This document shows positions 1-8,076 of a stretch of DNA of 64,000 nt, piece after piece. Made by a program: the position numbers and the translations under genes. The first letter of the stretch is position 1, and every line of letters starts with the position of its first letter. Source of the stretch: Roseivivax marinus (GTDB lineage Bacteria > Pseudomonadota > Alphaproteobacteria > Rhodobacterales > Rhodobacteraceae); contig NZ_FOAI01000005.1 of NCBI RefSeq assembly GCF_900109705.1, forward strand, positions 186,001 to 250,000, written 5' to 3'. Below the pieces are notes generated by a model that saw only the letters and a list, made by a program, of their open reading frames with translations, was not told where the DNA came from and did no database searches.

Positions 1-1682
1 AATTCTTCTCGGGCGGTTTCTCGGTGCGCGCGACGCTCGATCCCGAAATGCAGGTCGAGGGCGCCAATGCCCTGCGCCGTGCGCTCGAGGATTACGACCG
101 CTCGCGCGGTGTCTGGCGCGGCACCGGCGAACGCATCCCCGAGGAGAATCTGGGCACCGAGGCCGAGTGGCGCGCTGCGCTACGCGACGTGCAGGTGGCC
201 CGCGACGTGGACCTCGAGAACCCCTGGCACCCCGCCGTGGTGCTCGAGGTCGGCTCGAGCGACGCGCGCATCGGCATCGAAGGCGTCGAGGAGGACGAGG
301 ACGGCCACTGGATCCCCGCCGCCGACGTGCAGTGGGCCCGCAAGTGGAACCGCGAGACCGAACGGCTCGAAAGCCGCGCGTCGGTTGCGGGCGACCTGCT
401 CGACGTGGGCGACGTTGTGCTCGTGCGCAAGATGACGTCGGACAGCGACGGCAGCTTCATCCGCTGGACCCTGCGGCAGGTGCCGGTGGTCGAGGGCGCA
501 TTCATGGCGATGGACGTGAACACCGGCCGCGTGATCGCGATGCAGGGCGGCTTTTCCTACCAGCATTCGGTCTTCAACCGGGCGACGCAGGCGCAGCGCC
601 AGCCGGGCTCGTCGTTCAAGCCGTTCGTCTACGCCTCCGCGCTCGACTCCGGATACTCTCCGGCGACGATCGTGGTGGACGCTCCGATCGAGATCAACAC
701 GCCGCAGGGCGTGTGGCGGCCGAAGAACTCGTCGAACAAGTATTACGGTCCCACGCCGCTGCGCACGGGCATCGAGCAATCGCGCAACCTGATGACGATC
801 CGCCTCGCGCAGGAGATCGGCATGTCCACCGTCGCGCGTTACGCCGAGCGGTTCGGCGTCTACGACGACATGGGCCTGCACCTCGCCAACGCGTTGGGGT
901 CGGAGGAGACGACGCTCTACAAGATGGTGGCCGCCTACGCGATGTTCGCCAACGGCGGCGAACGGGTGGAGCCGACGCTCGTGGACCGCATTCAGGACCG
1001 CTACGGCAACACGGTCTATCGCCACGACAAGCGCGACTGCGTGAACTGCGACGACCCGAACCTCGTCACCGGTCTCGGGCCCCGCATCGTGTCCAACCGC
1101 GAGCGTATCATGGACCCCGTAACCGCCTACCAGCTGACCTCGATGATGCGTGGCGTGGTCGAGCGCGGCACCGCCGCGGGCGCCGTGAACCTCGGCGTGC
1201 CGACCGCGGGCAAGACCGGCACCACCAACGACGCCAAGGACGTGTGGTTCATCGGCTTCACCTCGAACATCGTGGCGGGCTGCTACATAGGCTACGACCA
1301 GCCGCGCACGCTGGGCCGGGGCGCCTACGGCTCGTCCATGTGCGGCCCGGTGTTCCAGTCGTTCATGACCAAGGCGGTGGCCAAGTACGGCGGCGGCGAG
1401 TTCAAGGTTCCGGAAGAGTGCCAGTTCATTAACATCGACCGCTTCTCGGGGTCGCGCCTCGGTTCGGGCGCCTCGGGCGGGAACGTGGTGTCGGAGTGCT
1501 TCCGCGCCGGCGAGGAGCCGATCTTCGGCATCCAGATGGACGGTGGCTGGGCCATGGGCTCGGGCTTCGACGTGATCCAGCCGGACGGCCGCGCCAAGCA
1601 GGTCACGACCTCGACGGGTCGCAAGGCGGTGGTCGGACCGAAGGCCAGCTTCGGAACCATGTCCTCGGGCGGTCTCTACTGA
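1..1682 (+). CDS. mrcA: Penicillin-binding protein 1A, C-terminal part (5' end outside window)
   Basis: Bifunctional peptidoglycan synthase anchored in the inner membrane. Only the region after the glycosyltransferase domain is present; the reading frame is open from base 3 and begins inside the TLDPEMQ stretch that leads into the transpeptidase half. The acyl-serine motif SSFK lies at 609-620, the SRN motif at 780-788 and KTGT at about 1212-1223, so the penicillin-binding domain is complete and should be active. The insert between the glycosyltransferase and the transpeptidase, an OB-like region rich in acidic residues (about 200-480), is typical of PBP1A. A Ser/Gly-rich tail follows the KTG box. 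The next gene, prfB, is 169 bp downstream on the same strand, a neighbourhood often seen in Rhodobacterales. The identity is firm; the missing N-terminus cannot be judged. Confidence 0.95.
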   Translation, partial: FFSGGFSVRATLDPEMQVEGANALRRALEDYDRSRGVWRGTGERIPEENLGTEAEWRAALRDVQVARDVDLENPWHPAVVLEVGSSDARIGIEGVEEDEDGHWIPAADVQWARKWNRETERLESRASVAGDLLDVGDVVLVRKMTSDSDGSFIRWTLRQVPVVEGAFMAMDVNTGRVIAMQGGFSYQHSVFNRATQAQRQPGSSFKPFVYASALDSGYSPATIVVDAPIEINTPQGVWRPKNSSNKYYGPTPLRTGIEQSRNLMTIRLAQEIGMSTVARYAERFGVYDDMGLHLANALGSEETTLYKMVAAYAMFANGGERVEPTLVDRIQDRYGNTVYRHDKRDCVNCDDPNLVTGLGPRIVSNRERIMDPVTAYQLTSMMRGVVERGTAAGAVNLGVPTAGKTGTTNDAKDVWFIGFTSNIVAGCYIGYDQPRTLGRGAYGSSMCGPVFQSFMTKAVAKYGGGEFKVPEECQFINIDRFSGSRLGSGASGGNVVSECFRAGEEPIFGIQMDGGWAMGSGFDVIQPDGRAKQVTTSTGRKAVVGPKASFGTMSSGGLY

Positions 1683-1851
1683 CATCGCGCGGCCCGCGCC
1701 GGGGCGATCCCGGTCGGGCCGCGACGCACGGACGGGCGGGGCGCGACATCGCGCCGCCGGCTCACCCGCGCGGCCTGTGGCGCCCGGCTTGCCGCGTCGG
1801 CCCGGCTGGGCTATCACGCGCGCCAGTCCATCGACGGAACGGGAAGACAGA

Positions 1852-2976
1852 ATGCGGGCCGAGGCCGAACACAACGTTGCGCGGATCGAGAAGTCGCTGG
1901 AGCTTCTGGGCCAGCGTCTGAACTGGGAAACCGCCGAGCACCGGCTGGAAGAGTTCAACGCGCGCACCGAGGACCCGAACCTCTGGAACGACCCCGCCGC
2001 CGCGCAGAAGCTCATGCGCGAGCGCCAGGCGCTGGTCGACCAGATGGAGACCTATCGATCGATCAAGCAGGAATTGTCGGATCAGGTCGAGCTGATCGAG
2101 CTGGGCGAGATGGAGGACGACACCGAGGTCGTCTCGGACGCCGAAACCGCGCTCAAGCGCCTGGCCGAAACCGCCGAGAAGAAGGAGCTCGAGGCGCTTC
2201 TCGACGGTGAGACCGACGGCAACGACAGCTTTCTCGAGATCAAGGCCGGCGCCGGTGGCACCGAGGCCTGCGACTGGGCGCAGATGCTCGCCCGGATGTA
2301 TGTCCGCTGGGCCGAGAAGCGCGGTTTCGAGGTCGAGTTGCAGGAAGAGCAGCCGGGCGCCGAAGCGGGCATCAAGTCCGCAACCTATCAGATCAAGGGC
2401 ACCAACGCCTATGGCTGGCTCAAGTCCGAGAGCGGAACCCACCGTCTGGTGCGTATCTCGCCCTTCGGCAAGGGCACGCGCGAGACGTCCTTCGCCGCGG
2501 TCGGCGCCTATCCGGTAATCGACGACAACATCGAGATCGAGGTGAACCCTGCCGACATCCGCGTGGACACGTTCCGGTCGTCGGGTGCGGGCGGTCAGCA
2601 CGTGAACACCACCGACTCGGCGGTGCGGATCACCCACGCGCCCACGGGCATCGTCGTGACGTCGTCCGAGAAATCGCAGCACCAGAACCGCGACATCGCC
2701 ATGAAAGCGCTGAAGTCGCGGCTTTACCAGATGGAGCTGGACCGCCGGAACGCCGAGGTGAACGCGCTGCACGAGGCCAAGGGCGACGCGGGCTGGGGCA
2801 ACCAGATCCGGTCCTATGTCCTGCAGCCCTACCAGATGGTGAAGGATCTTCGGACCCAGCACGAGACCGCGGACACATCCGGCGTGCTCGACGGCGACCT
2901 CGACGGCTTCATGGCCGCGACGCTGGCGCTTAAGGTTTCGGGCAAGAGCCGCGCCGACGCGCAGGGCGAGGACTGA
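1852..2976 (+). CDS. prfB: Peptide chain release factor 2
   Basis: RF2 ends translation at UGA and UAA in the ribosomal A site. The 374-residue product has the SPF recognition tripeptide (in RISPFGKG) and the peptidyl-hydrolysis GGQ motif (in SGAGGQHVN), whose glutamine is normally methylated by PrmC. Start: the frame is open further upstream, but homologues begin with the helical domain that starts at MRAEAEHN, and GGGAAGACAGA sits just before this ATG. The whole protein is in one frame, so the +1 programmed frameshift that autoregulates RF2 in enterobacteria appears to be absent. It follows mrcA on the same strand and is closed by a strong palindromic terminator. Confidence 0.95.
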   Translation: MRAEAEHNVARIEKSLELLGQRLNWETAEHRLEEFNARTEDPNLWNDPAAAQKLMRERQALVDQMETYRSIKQELSDQVELIELGEMEDDTEVVSDAETALKRLAETAEKKELEALLDGETDGNDSFLEIKAGAGGTEACDWAQMLARMYVRWAEKRGFEVELQEEQPGAEAGIKSATYQIKGTNAYGWLKSESGTHRLVRISPFGKGTRETSFAAVGAYPVIDDNIEIEVNPADIRVDTFRSSGAGGQHVNTTDSAVRITHAPTGIVVTSSEKSQHQNRDIAMKALKSRLYQMELDRRNAEVNALHEAKGDAGWGNQIRSYVLQPYQMVKDLRTQHETADTSGVLDGDLDGFMAATLALKVSGKSRADAQGED

Positions 2977-2994
2977 ACCCCACGCCGGCCGGTC

Positions 2995-3036
2995 GGACCA
3001 AAAAGCGGGCCGCGATCGCGGCCCGCTTTTTGGTCC
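2995..3036. terminator. Perfect 42-nt palindromic bidirectional terminator
   Basis: The two arms are exact reverse complements around the centre GAT/CGC at 3015/3016. The arms carry GCGGGCCGCG and end in an A5 tract on one side and a T5 tract on the other, so the hairpin works as an intrinsic terminator on both strands. It separates the convergent genes prfB and the XRE regulator, whose stop codon is only 12 bp away. Confidence 0.92.
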
Positions 3037-3047
3037 GGCGGTATGGA

Positions 3048-3833
3048 TCAGACGCGGAGGGCGTCGCGCAGGTGGTCGGGCAGGCTTTCGGCCGAGCGCA
3101 GGCCGCATGCCCGCGCCGCGTCAAGGATCGCACCGGTGTCGGACGGCAGCACTTCGTAGACCTGCGGCACCGCGCGCAGCCCGCTTTCGGCGGGGATGTC
3201 GGGCCAGCGCGCTTCGCCGATCCAAAGGCTACGGTCGGCGCGCGCCTCGGTCATCGCGCTGTAACAAAGTGCAGCACCCCCATGCCGCGCGGTGATGGTG
3301 GCGAAGCCGTTGATCAGCGGCACGAAGGTGCCGCGGAAGCGACGGGCCTGGCCAGTGGGCGCCTGGTTCATCACCCGCATCGCCGCGCGCGTCTCGTATC
3401 CGGTCAGCAGGTGGCAATCGTCCGAGACATAGACCCGGAACAGCCCGACAAGATAGCGGCCCGGCGTCGCGAGGCTCGGCCGCACGAACCGCCAGATGCC
3501 TTCGGGCAGGTCCAGCGAAGCCATCCGCCCGCGCGTATCCGGCAGATACTCCGCCAGGTCGGGATGCGACAGCGGGCCGACCCCGCGCGAGATCCGCTCC
3601 ACCGGCTCGAGGAGGATGCGCGCGTCGACGTTGAAGTAGCGGCAGATGCGCCAGAGCACGTCCGGGCGGGGAAAGCTTTCGCCGGCCCGGTAGCGGTTGA
3701 ACTGGGTGCGGTTTATTCCGAGCTCGCGGCACAGAGCCGAGATCGAGGGAGCCGAGCGTGACAGGGCCTGAAGGTTATGTCCCAGCCGCTTTCGCAATTC
3801 TGCCGGGGTGGGCTCCACGTCCGTGGCGATCAT
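3048..3833 (-). CDS. XRE-family helix-turn-helix transcriptional regulator
   Basis: Predicted cytoplasmic DNA-binding regulator of 261 residues. An HTH of the Cro/XRE type occupies about residues 8-65 (SISALCRELGINRTQFNRYR), where a recognition helix normally lies. The remaining 190 residues form a domain I do not recognise, with a conserved-looking core RYLVGLFRVYVSDD and two cysteines; it could bind a ligand. Start: the frame continues 30 codons upstream, but the ATG chosen gives MIATDVEPTPAELRKRL, which leads straight into the HTH. The gene has an unusually long AT-rich upstream region (3834-4140) with a -10-like TATAAT and a palindrome centred at the probable start site, so autoregulation is likely. 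Targets are unknown. Confidence 0.8.
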   Translation of the reverse strand: MIATDVEPTPAELRKRLGHNLQALSRSAPSISALCRELGINRTQFNRYRAGESFPRPDVLWRICRYFNVDARILLEPVERISRGVGPLSHPDLAEYLPDTRGRMASLDLPEGIWRFVRPSLATPGRYLVGLFRVYVSDDCHLLTGYETRAAMRVMNQAPTGQARRFRGTFVPLINGFATITARHGGAALCYSAMTEARADRSLWIGEARWPDIPAESGLRAVPQVYEVLPSDTGAILDAARACGLRSAESLPDHLRDALRV

Positions 3834-3997
3834 GAGGGGCCTCGCTCTCAGGTTGAATCTTGTTGCCTGCCTCCGCCGATGCCTGTCGAGAGCGCGTTCG
3901 CGTTCCGGCAAGTGCAACGGCATACATGAGCGATCTTAATGCGTTCGCCCCCGTGGAAGGCAAGCCGAGCCCGTGGCGCGAACGGATAGGTGGGCCG

Positions 3998-4016
3998 TAT
4001 CATAATGATAATTATA
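3998..4016 (-). promoter_or_regulatory. Probable XRE gene promoter -10 with operator-like palindrome
   Basis: On the minus strand a perfect TATAAT lies at 4016-4011. Seven bases further on, where transcription would start, is the perfect palindrome TATCAT-A-ATGATA (3998-4010). A palindrome centred on +1 is the usual place for a repressor operator, and the only nearby gene it could serve is the XRE regulator 165 bp downstream. The -35 region is poor (CGCTGC at 17 bp). The palindrome partly resembles a Fur-type GATAAT repeat, but the match is incomplete. The assignment to the XRE protein is inference. Confidence 0.5.
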
Positions 4017-4102
4017 GGAAAGTTTGCCGCGCCGCAGCGTGGCGGGGACGGAAAGACCGGGCCGGCCAAGGTCTAAGCGACGTGCCGGCCCCGATTTCTT
4101 CA

Positions 4103-4118
4103 CGTGATACGAATCACG
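4103..4118. promoter_or_regulatory. Crp/Fnr-type dyad CGTGAT-N4-ATCACG
   Basis: An exact inverted repeat, GTGAT-ACGA-ATCAC, lies between the end of ilvH and the upstream region of the XRE gene. The layout (5-N4-5, TGAT/ATCA core) is that of Crp/Fnr-family sites; FnrL prefers TTGAT-N4-ATCAA, so this differs at the outer bases. It could act on the XRE promoter from about -106, or be a short stem at the 3' end of the ilvIH transcript, although no T-tract follows. Low-to-moderate confidence. Confidence 0.35.
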
Positions 4119-4140
4119 GTAAATTCACGCGGAGTGTCGA

Positions 4141-4701
4141 TCAGGCCCCGCGGGCGAGCGCCGCCACGCCCGTGCGTGCAACCTCCGCAAGGCCAAGCGG
4201 CCGCATGAGATCGGCGAAGGCGTCGATCTTTTCCGGAGTGCCGGTGATCTGGAAAACGAAGCTTTCGAGCGTCGAGTCCACCGCCTGCGCGCGGAAGATG
4301 TCGGCCAGCCGCAGCGCCTCGACGCGCTTGTCGCCGGTGCCCTCGACCCGCAGGAGAGCCAGCTCACGTTCGACCGAGCTGCCTTCGACGGTCAGGTCGT
4401 GGACGTCGTGCACCGGCACCATGCGGCCGAGCTGTGCCTTGATCTGCTCGATCACCTGCGGCGTGCCGGTGGTCACGATGGTGATGCGGCTCTTGTGACC
4501 CTGATGATCGACCTCGGCCACGGTCAGGCTCTCGATGTTGTAACCACGCCCCGAGAACAGACCGATCACGCGTGCCAGCACGCCCGCCTCGTTGTCCACC
4601 AGCACCGCGAGGGTGTGGGTCTCGATATGCTCCGAGAAGGTCGAGCGGAGGTTGTAGGCCGAGTGCTTGGTCGAGCCTTTCTTGATGTTGAGTGCGCTCA
4701 T
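4141..4701 (-). CDS. ilvH: Acetolactate synthase small (regulatory) subunit
   Basis: Regulatory subunit that activates the catalytic subunit and confers valine feedback inhibition in branched-chain amino acid synthesis. The 186-residue protein has the N-terminal ACT domain (THTLAVLVDNEAGVLARVIGLF, about residues 28-105, given here only as location) followed by the C-terminal small-subunit domain. A basic leader of about 25 residues precedes the ACT domain, as in other alphaproteobacteria. It lies 141 bp after ilvI and must share its attenuated promoter; I see no separate promoter or terminator in the gap. No clear terminator follows, only the short dyad at 4103-4118. Confidence 0.95.
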   Translation of the reverse strand: MSALNIKKGSTKHSAYNLRSTFSEHIETHTLAVLVDNEAGVLARVIGLFSGRGYNIESLTVAEVDHQGHKSRITIVTTGTPQVIEQIKAQLGRMVPVHDVHDLTVEGSSVERELALLRVEGTGDKRVEALRLADIFRAQAVDSTLESFVFQITGTPEKIDAFADLMRPLGLAEVARTGVAALARGA

Positions 4702-4842
4702 GGTCCGTCCTGTGGATCTTTGAGGGGGAGGCGGGTCGGCGCCCCGCCCATCCGAAAGTGTCGTCGGCGCGGGCCGGGCGCCCGGTCCTCCGCACTCTTG
4801 CTCGAGGCGGAGGCGCCGGTGCCTGCGTCCGTGCCGTGCGCC

Positions 4843-6597
4843 TTAAACCAGCACCGCGCCGCCGGACTTGATGGCGTCCTTGGTGGAGGCCTGTCCAAGC
4901 AGCATCTTGTTGTGCGGCTCGCCCGACGGGATCATCGGGAAGCAGTTCTCGTGCTTCTCGACAAGGCAGTCGAAGATCACCGGGCCGTCGTAATCGAGCA
5001 TCTCCTGGATGGCATCGTCGAGGTCGGCGGGGTCGGAGCACTGGATGCCCTTGGCGCCGAACGCCTCCGCAAGCTTCACGAAGTCGGGCAGGGCTTCGGA
5101 CCAGCTCTGGGAATAGCGCTCGCCGTGCAGCAGCTCCTGCCACTGGCGGACCATGCCAAGACGTTCGTTGTTCAGGATGAACTGCTTGACCGGCAGGCGA
5201 TACTGGATCGCGGTGCCCATCTCCTGCATGTTCATCAGCCACGACGCTTCGCCCGCGACGTTGATGACCAGCGCGTCCGGATGGGCGACCTGCACGCCGA
5301 TGGAGGCCGGGAAGCCGTAGCCCATCGTGCCGAGGCCGCCGCTGGTCATCCAGCGGTTGGGATCCTCGAAGCCGAGATACTGCGCCGCCCACATCTGGTG
5401 CTGGCCGACTTCGGTGGTGATGTAGCGATCGCGCCCCTTTGTCAGCGCCTCGAGACGCGCGACGGCGTGCTGCGGACGGATGACCTCCTTGGCCGGCTCG
5501 AAGCGCAGGCAGTCGGTCTTCTTCCAGTCCTCGATCTGCGCCCACCAGCGCTGGATCGCCTCGCGGTTCACCTTGCGCCCGCGCGCCTTCCAAAGCCGCA
5601 ACACGTCCTCGAGCACGTGGCCCACGTCGCCGAGGATCGGGAAGTCGGTCGCGATCACCTTGTTGATCGACGAGGGGTCGATGTCGATATGCGCCTTGCG
5701 CGACCGGGGGCTGAACGCATCGATGCGGCCGGTGATCCGGTCGTCGAAGCGCGCACCCACGTTGATCATCAGGTCGCAGCCGTGCATCGCCAGGTTGGCC
5801 TCGTAGAGACCGTGCATCCCCAGCATTCCGAGCCAGTTGCGCCCCGAGGCAGGATACGCGCCGAGGCCCATCAGCGTGGAGGTGATCGGCACGCCCGTCG
5901 CGTCCACCAGCTCGCGCAGGAGCTGGCTGGCCGCAGGGCCCGAATTGATGACGCCGCCGCCGGTGTAGAGGATCGGCCGCTCGGCGGTCTCCAGCGCCTC
6001 GACAAGGCGGGTGATCATCTCCATGTCGCCCTTGATCCTGGGCTGGTAACGGTCGGTCTTGGCCTTCGACTTGGGCTGATACTCGGCGCTGGCGAACTGC
6101 ACGTCCTTGGGAATATCGACCAGAACCGGACCCGGACGGCCCGAGGTCGCCACGTGGAACGCCTCGTGGATCGTGGCCGACAGGCGGTCGGTGTCCTTCA
6201 CCAGCCAGTTGTGCTTGGTACAGGGGCGCGTGATGCCGACGGTGTCCGCCTCCTGGAAGCCGTCCGAGCCGATCAGGAAGGTCGGCACCTGGCCCGAGAG
6301 GACGACCATCGGGATCGAATCCATCAGCGCGTCGGTGATGCCGGTGACGGCGTTCGTGGCACCGGGCCCGGAGGTCACCAGCACGACGCCGGGCTTGCCG
6401 GTCGAGCGGGCATAGCCTTCAGCCGCGTGGGTCGCGGCCTGCTCGTGCCGGACGAGGACATGGCGGATGTCGTTCTGCTGGAACAGTTCGTCATAGATCG
6501 GAAGAACGGCACCGCCGGGGTAGCCGAAGACCACCTCCACGCCCTGATCCTTCAGGGCCTGCACCACCATCTTCGCTCCGGTCATCGCCTTGGTCAT
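4843..6597 (-). CDS. ilvI: Acetolactate synthase large (catalytic) subunit
   Basis: Thiamine-diphosphate enzyme that condenses two pyruvates, or pyruvate and 2-oxobutyrate, at the first common step of valine, leucine and isoleucine synthesis. The 584-residue protein starts with the PYR domain (VFGYPGGAVLP, then RHEQAATHAAEGYAR with the catalytic Glu), has a central FAD/DHAP-type domain (GLGAYP, ARFDDRITG) and ends with the PP domain containing the GDG-like region in GEASWLMNMQE and NNERLGMVRQWQ. The GDG motif reads AGE here where the family usually has GDGSF, a substitution to check. Start: ATG at 6597 is preceded by GGAGCGGAAGAG; an in-frame extension of 13 codons upstream would run into the attenuator hairpin and is unlikely. 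Expression is controlled by the upstream attenuator. Confidence 0.95.
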   Translation of the reverse strand: MTKAMTGAKMVVQALKDQGVEVVFGYPGGAVLPIYDELFQQNDIRHVLVRHEQAATHAAEGYARSTGKPGVVLVTSGPGATNAVTGITDALMDSIPMVVLSGQVPTFLIGSDGFQEADTVGITRPCTKHNWLVKDTDRLSATIHEAFHVATSGRPGPVLVDIPKDVQFASAEYQPKSKAKTDRYQPRIKGDMEMITRLVEALETAERPILYTGGGVINSGPAASQLLRELVDATGVPITSTLMGLGAYPASGRNWLGMLGMHGLYEANLAMHGCDLMINVGARFDDRITGRIDAFSPRSRKAHIDIDPSSINKVIATDFPILGDVGHVLEDVLRLWKARGRKVNREAIQRWWAQIEDWKKTDCLRFEPAKEVIRPQHAVARLEALTKGRDRYITTEVGQHQMWAAQYLGFEDPNRWMTSGGLGTMGYGFPASIGVQVAHPDALVINVAGEASWLMNMQEMGTAIQYRLPVKQFILNNERLGMVRQWQELLHGERYSQSWSEALPDFVKLAEAFGAKGIQCSDPADLDDAIQEMLDYDGPVIFDCLVEKHENCFPMIPSGEPHNKMLLGQASTKDAIKSGGAVLV

Positions 6598-6636
6598 CTC
6601 TTCCGCTCCACATTCAGGCGTCCAGCGTTCGCGCAC

Positions 6637-6665
6637 AAAAAAGCCCCCGAGGGTTCATCGGGGGC
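6637..6665 (-). terminator. ilvIH attenuator terminator hairpin
   Basis: On the minus strand an 8-bp stem GCCCCCGA/TCGGGGGC with a 7-nt loop is followed directly by six T. It lies between the leader peptide stop and the ilvI start, 39 nt before the ATG, so it can only act as a regulated terminator inside the leader. Its 5' arm overlaps the 3' arm of the alternative stem, which makes the two structures mutually exclusive. Confidence 0.92.
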
Positions 6666-6710
6666 GCATGGGGTCCTGTCAGGGTGTCCGGGGTTACCGG
6701 CCCATGCGCC
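6663..6710 (-). promoter_or_regulatory. ilvIH antiterminator stem
   Basis: The 10-nt segments GGCGCATGGG (transcript bases at 6710-6701) and CCCATGCGCC (6672-6663) are perfectly complementary. The first is inside the leader peptide reading frame just after its regulatory codons; the second overlaps the first arm of the terminator at 6663-6665. A ribosome that stalls early at Ile/Leu/Val codons would leave this stem free to form and so prevent termination; a ribosome that finishes the leader would cover it. Confidence 0.85.
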
Positions 6711-6744
6711 TTGTTCCTACGAGGTCTACGATCAGGATCGTCAT
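6694..6744 (-). CDS. ilvIH leader peptide (MTILIVDLVGTRRMGR)
   Basis: A 16-codon reading frame in the mRNA leader. Seven of codons 3-9 are the regulatory residues Ile, Leu, Ile, Val, Leu and Val with one Asp, so translation senses all three branched-chain amino acids. A good Shine-Dalgarno AAAGGA lies 9 nt before the ATG. The stop codon is followed by the antiterminator and terminator elements. This is the classical transcription-attenuation layout; leader peptides of this kind are known before ilv operons in proteobacteria, including alphaproteobacteria. The peptide itself probably has no function after synthesis. Confidence 0.92.
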   Translation of the reverse strand: MTILIVDLVGTRRMGR

Positions 6745-6773
6745 GTCGCCGGGTCCTTTCGGTACGCTCGGGA

Positions 6774-6802
6774 CGTCTACGGCGCAGCGACGGCCGCGTC
6801 AA
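6774..6802 (-). promoter_or_regulatory. Probable ilvIH promoter
   Basis: On the minus strand TTGACG (-35, 6802-6797) and TAGACG (-10, 6779-6774) are separated by exactly 17 bp. Transcription would start near 6767, giving a leader of about 23 nt before the leader-peptide ATG, the short distance expected for an attenuated operon. The -10 match is only moderate (TAxA). Confidence 0.6.
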
Positions 6803-7007
6803 CCGCGCATCGCCGCAAAATCTGCCGCCGGGGGCGTATTTTCTTTCCGTTTGTTGCCGTCGGGGACGTGTTCCAGACATTTTCGGTAATTTGAGCTGCT
6901 GCTATGGCGTCAGGGCACGCGTGCTCGCGGGAAAATGAAGGCGTCCGGCCTCGTCCCTGGGGCGACGGGCCCCACCTCAGGTCGGCCCAGACACCACGGA
7001 GAGCGCC

Positions 7008-7988
7008 ATGATCACTCGACGCCACCTTCTGTCCGCGGCCGGGGCGGGAAGCCTCGCCGTCCTCGCCACGCCCCCGGTCCTGCACGCTCAGGATGCGCCA
7101 GACGCCGCGTCGGAGCTCGACCAACTGCACGCCCTCGTGGTCCGCCAGGGCGGCGAAGAGGTGGTGGCCGAGCGCTATGGCGGCGCTGGCCTCGACGGGA
7201 TTGCCAACGTGAAGTCGGTGTCGAAAACGCTTGTCGCATTGCTGACCGGAATCGCCATCGAACGCGGCGTGCTGGACGGCGTGGACCAGCCGGTGGTGCC
7301 GCTTCTCGGACGTGGACCCTTCGGCGACACCCGCGACGACATCACCGTGGGCGACCTGCTGTCCATGCGGGCGGGCCTCGCGAGCGTTTCGGGCGGCAAT
7401 TACGGCGCCTGGGTCTCGAGCGGCGATTGGGTCGGTTACGTCTTGGAGCAGGAGCGCACGTCCGAGCCCGGGGGCCGGTTCATCTATTCCACCGGGGGCT
7501 GGCACCTTCTGGGCGTGGCGCTGTCGAACGCCGCGGACCGCAGCCTTCTGGCGCTGGCCCGCGGCTGGCTGGGCGCACCGCTTGGCGTGGATTTCGCCCC
7601 GTGGGTCGCGGATCCGCAGGGCAATTACCTCGGCGGCAACGACATGGGCGTCAGCCCGCGCGGGCTGTCACGGATCGGCCAGTGCGTTCTCGACGGCGGG
7701 TCGTGGGAGGGCACGCAGGTCATTCCCGAGGACTGGCTCGCCCGGTCCTGGGAGCCTCGCGCCCGCTCGCCGTTCTCGGGCGATGGCTACGGTTACGGCT
7801 GGTTCATTACTTCGATCGCCGGAACGCCGGTGCGCTACGGACGCGGCTATGGCGGGCAAATCCTTGCCGTGGCGCCCGAAGCCGGGACCGTGATCGCGAT
7901 CACCTCGGACCCGACGCTGCCGGCGCGCTCGGGCGGCTACTTCGGCGACCTGAAAGACCTGATGGGCACGGTGTTGCGCTCGGTGTAA
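7008..7988 (+). CDS. Tat-exported serine hydrolase, beta-lactamase/6-aminohexanoate-dimer hydrolase fold
   Basis: Predicted exported hydrolase of 326 residues. The N-terminus has a twin-arginine signal (TRRHLLSAAG, hydrophobic stretch, cleavage near VLHA-QDA). The catalytic SxxK motif is SVSK, in NVKSVSKTLVALL; a YST motif (Tyr-Ser-Thr, in IYSTGGWHLLG) stands where class C enzymes have YxN, and a GYGGQ motif stands for the KTG-like box. This pattern fits the beta-lactamase-related esterase/amidase group rather than true beta-lactamases; the substrate is unknown. It is divergent from ilvI and convergent with the CoA-transferase. A Shine-Dalgarno is weak (GGAGAGCGCC before the ATG). Confidence 0.85.
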   Translation: MITRRHLLSAAGAGSLAVLATPPVLHAQDAPDAASELDQLHALVVRQGGEEVVAERYGGAGLDGIANVKSVSKTLVALLTGIAIERGVLDGVDQPVVPLLGRGPFGDTRDDITVGDLLSMRAGLASVSGGNYGAWVSSGDWVGYVLEQERTSEPGGRFIYSTGGWHLLGVALSNAADRSLLALARGWLGAPLGVDFAPWVADPQGNYLGGNDMGVSPRGLSRIGQCVLDGGSWEGTQVIPEDWLARSWEPRARSPFSGDGYGYGWFITSIAGTPVRYGRGYGGQILAVAPEAGTVIAITSDPTLPARSGGYFGDLKDLMGTVLRSV

Positions 7989-8076
7989 CGGGCGCGCGGT
8001 TTTTCGCGGACGTTCGAGGCAACGGCGCATGGCGCCTACCGCCAACGTGCATCCAGAGTTCTGGCGGCCGGAGTTC

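Noticed and set aside
4399-6894. An 831-codon plus-strand frame opposite ilvI and ilvH
   Set aside because: Antisense of two well-defined genes; composition rich in Arg, His and Asp without domain.
7008-7988. True antibiotic beta-lactamase
   Set aside because: The SVSK motif and YST triad fit the esterase/6-aminohexanoate hydrolase side of the fold; the class C YxN and KTG motifs are not both present.
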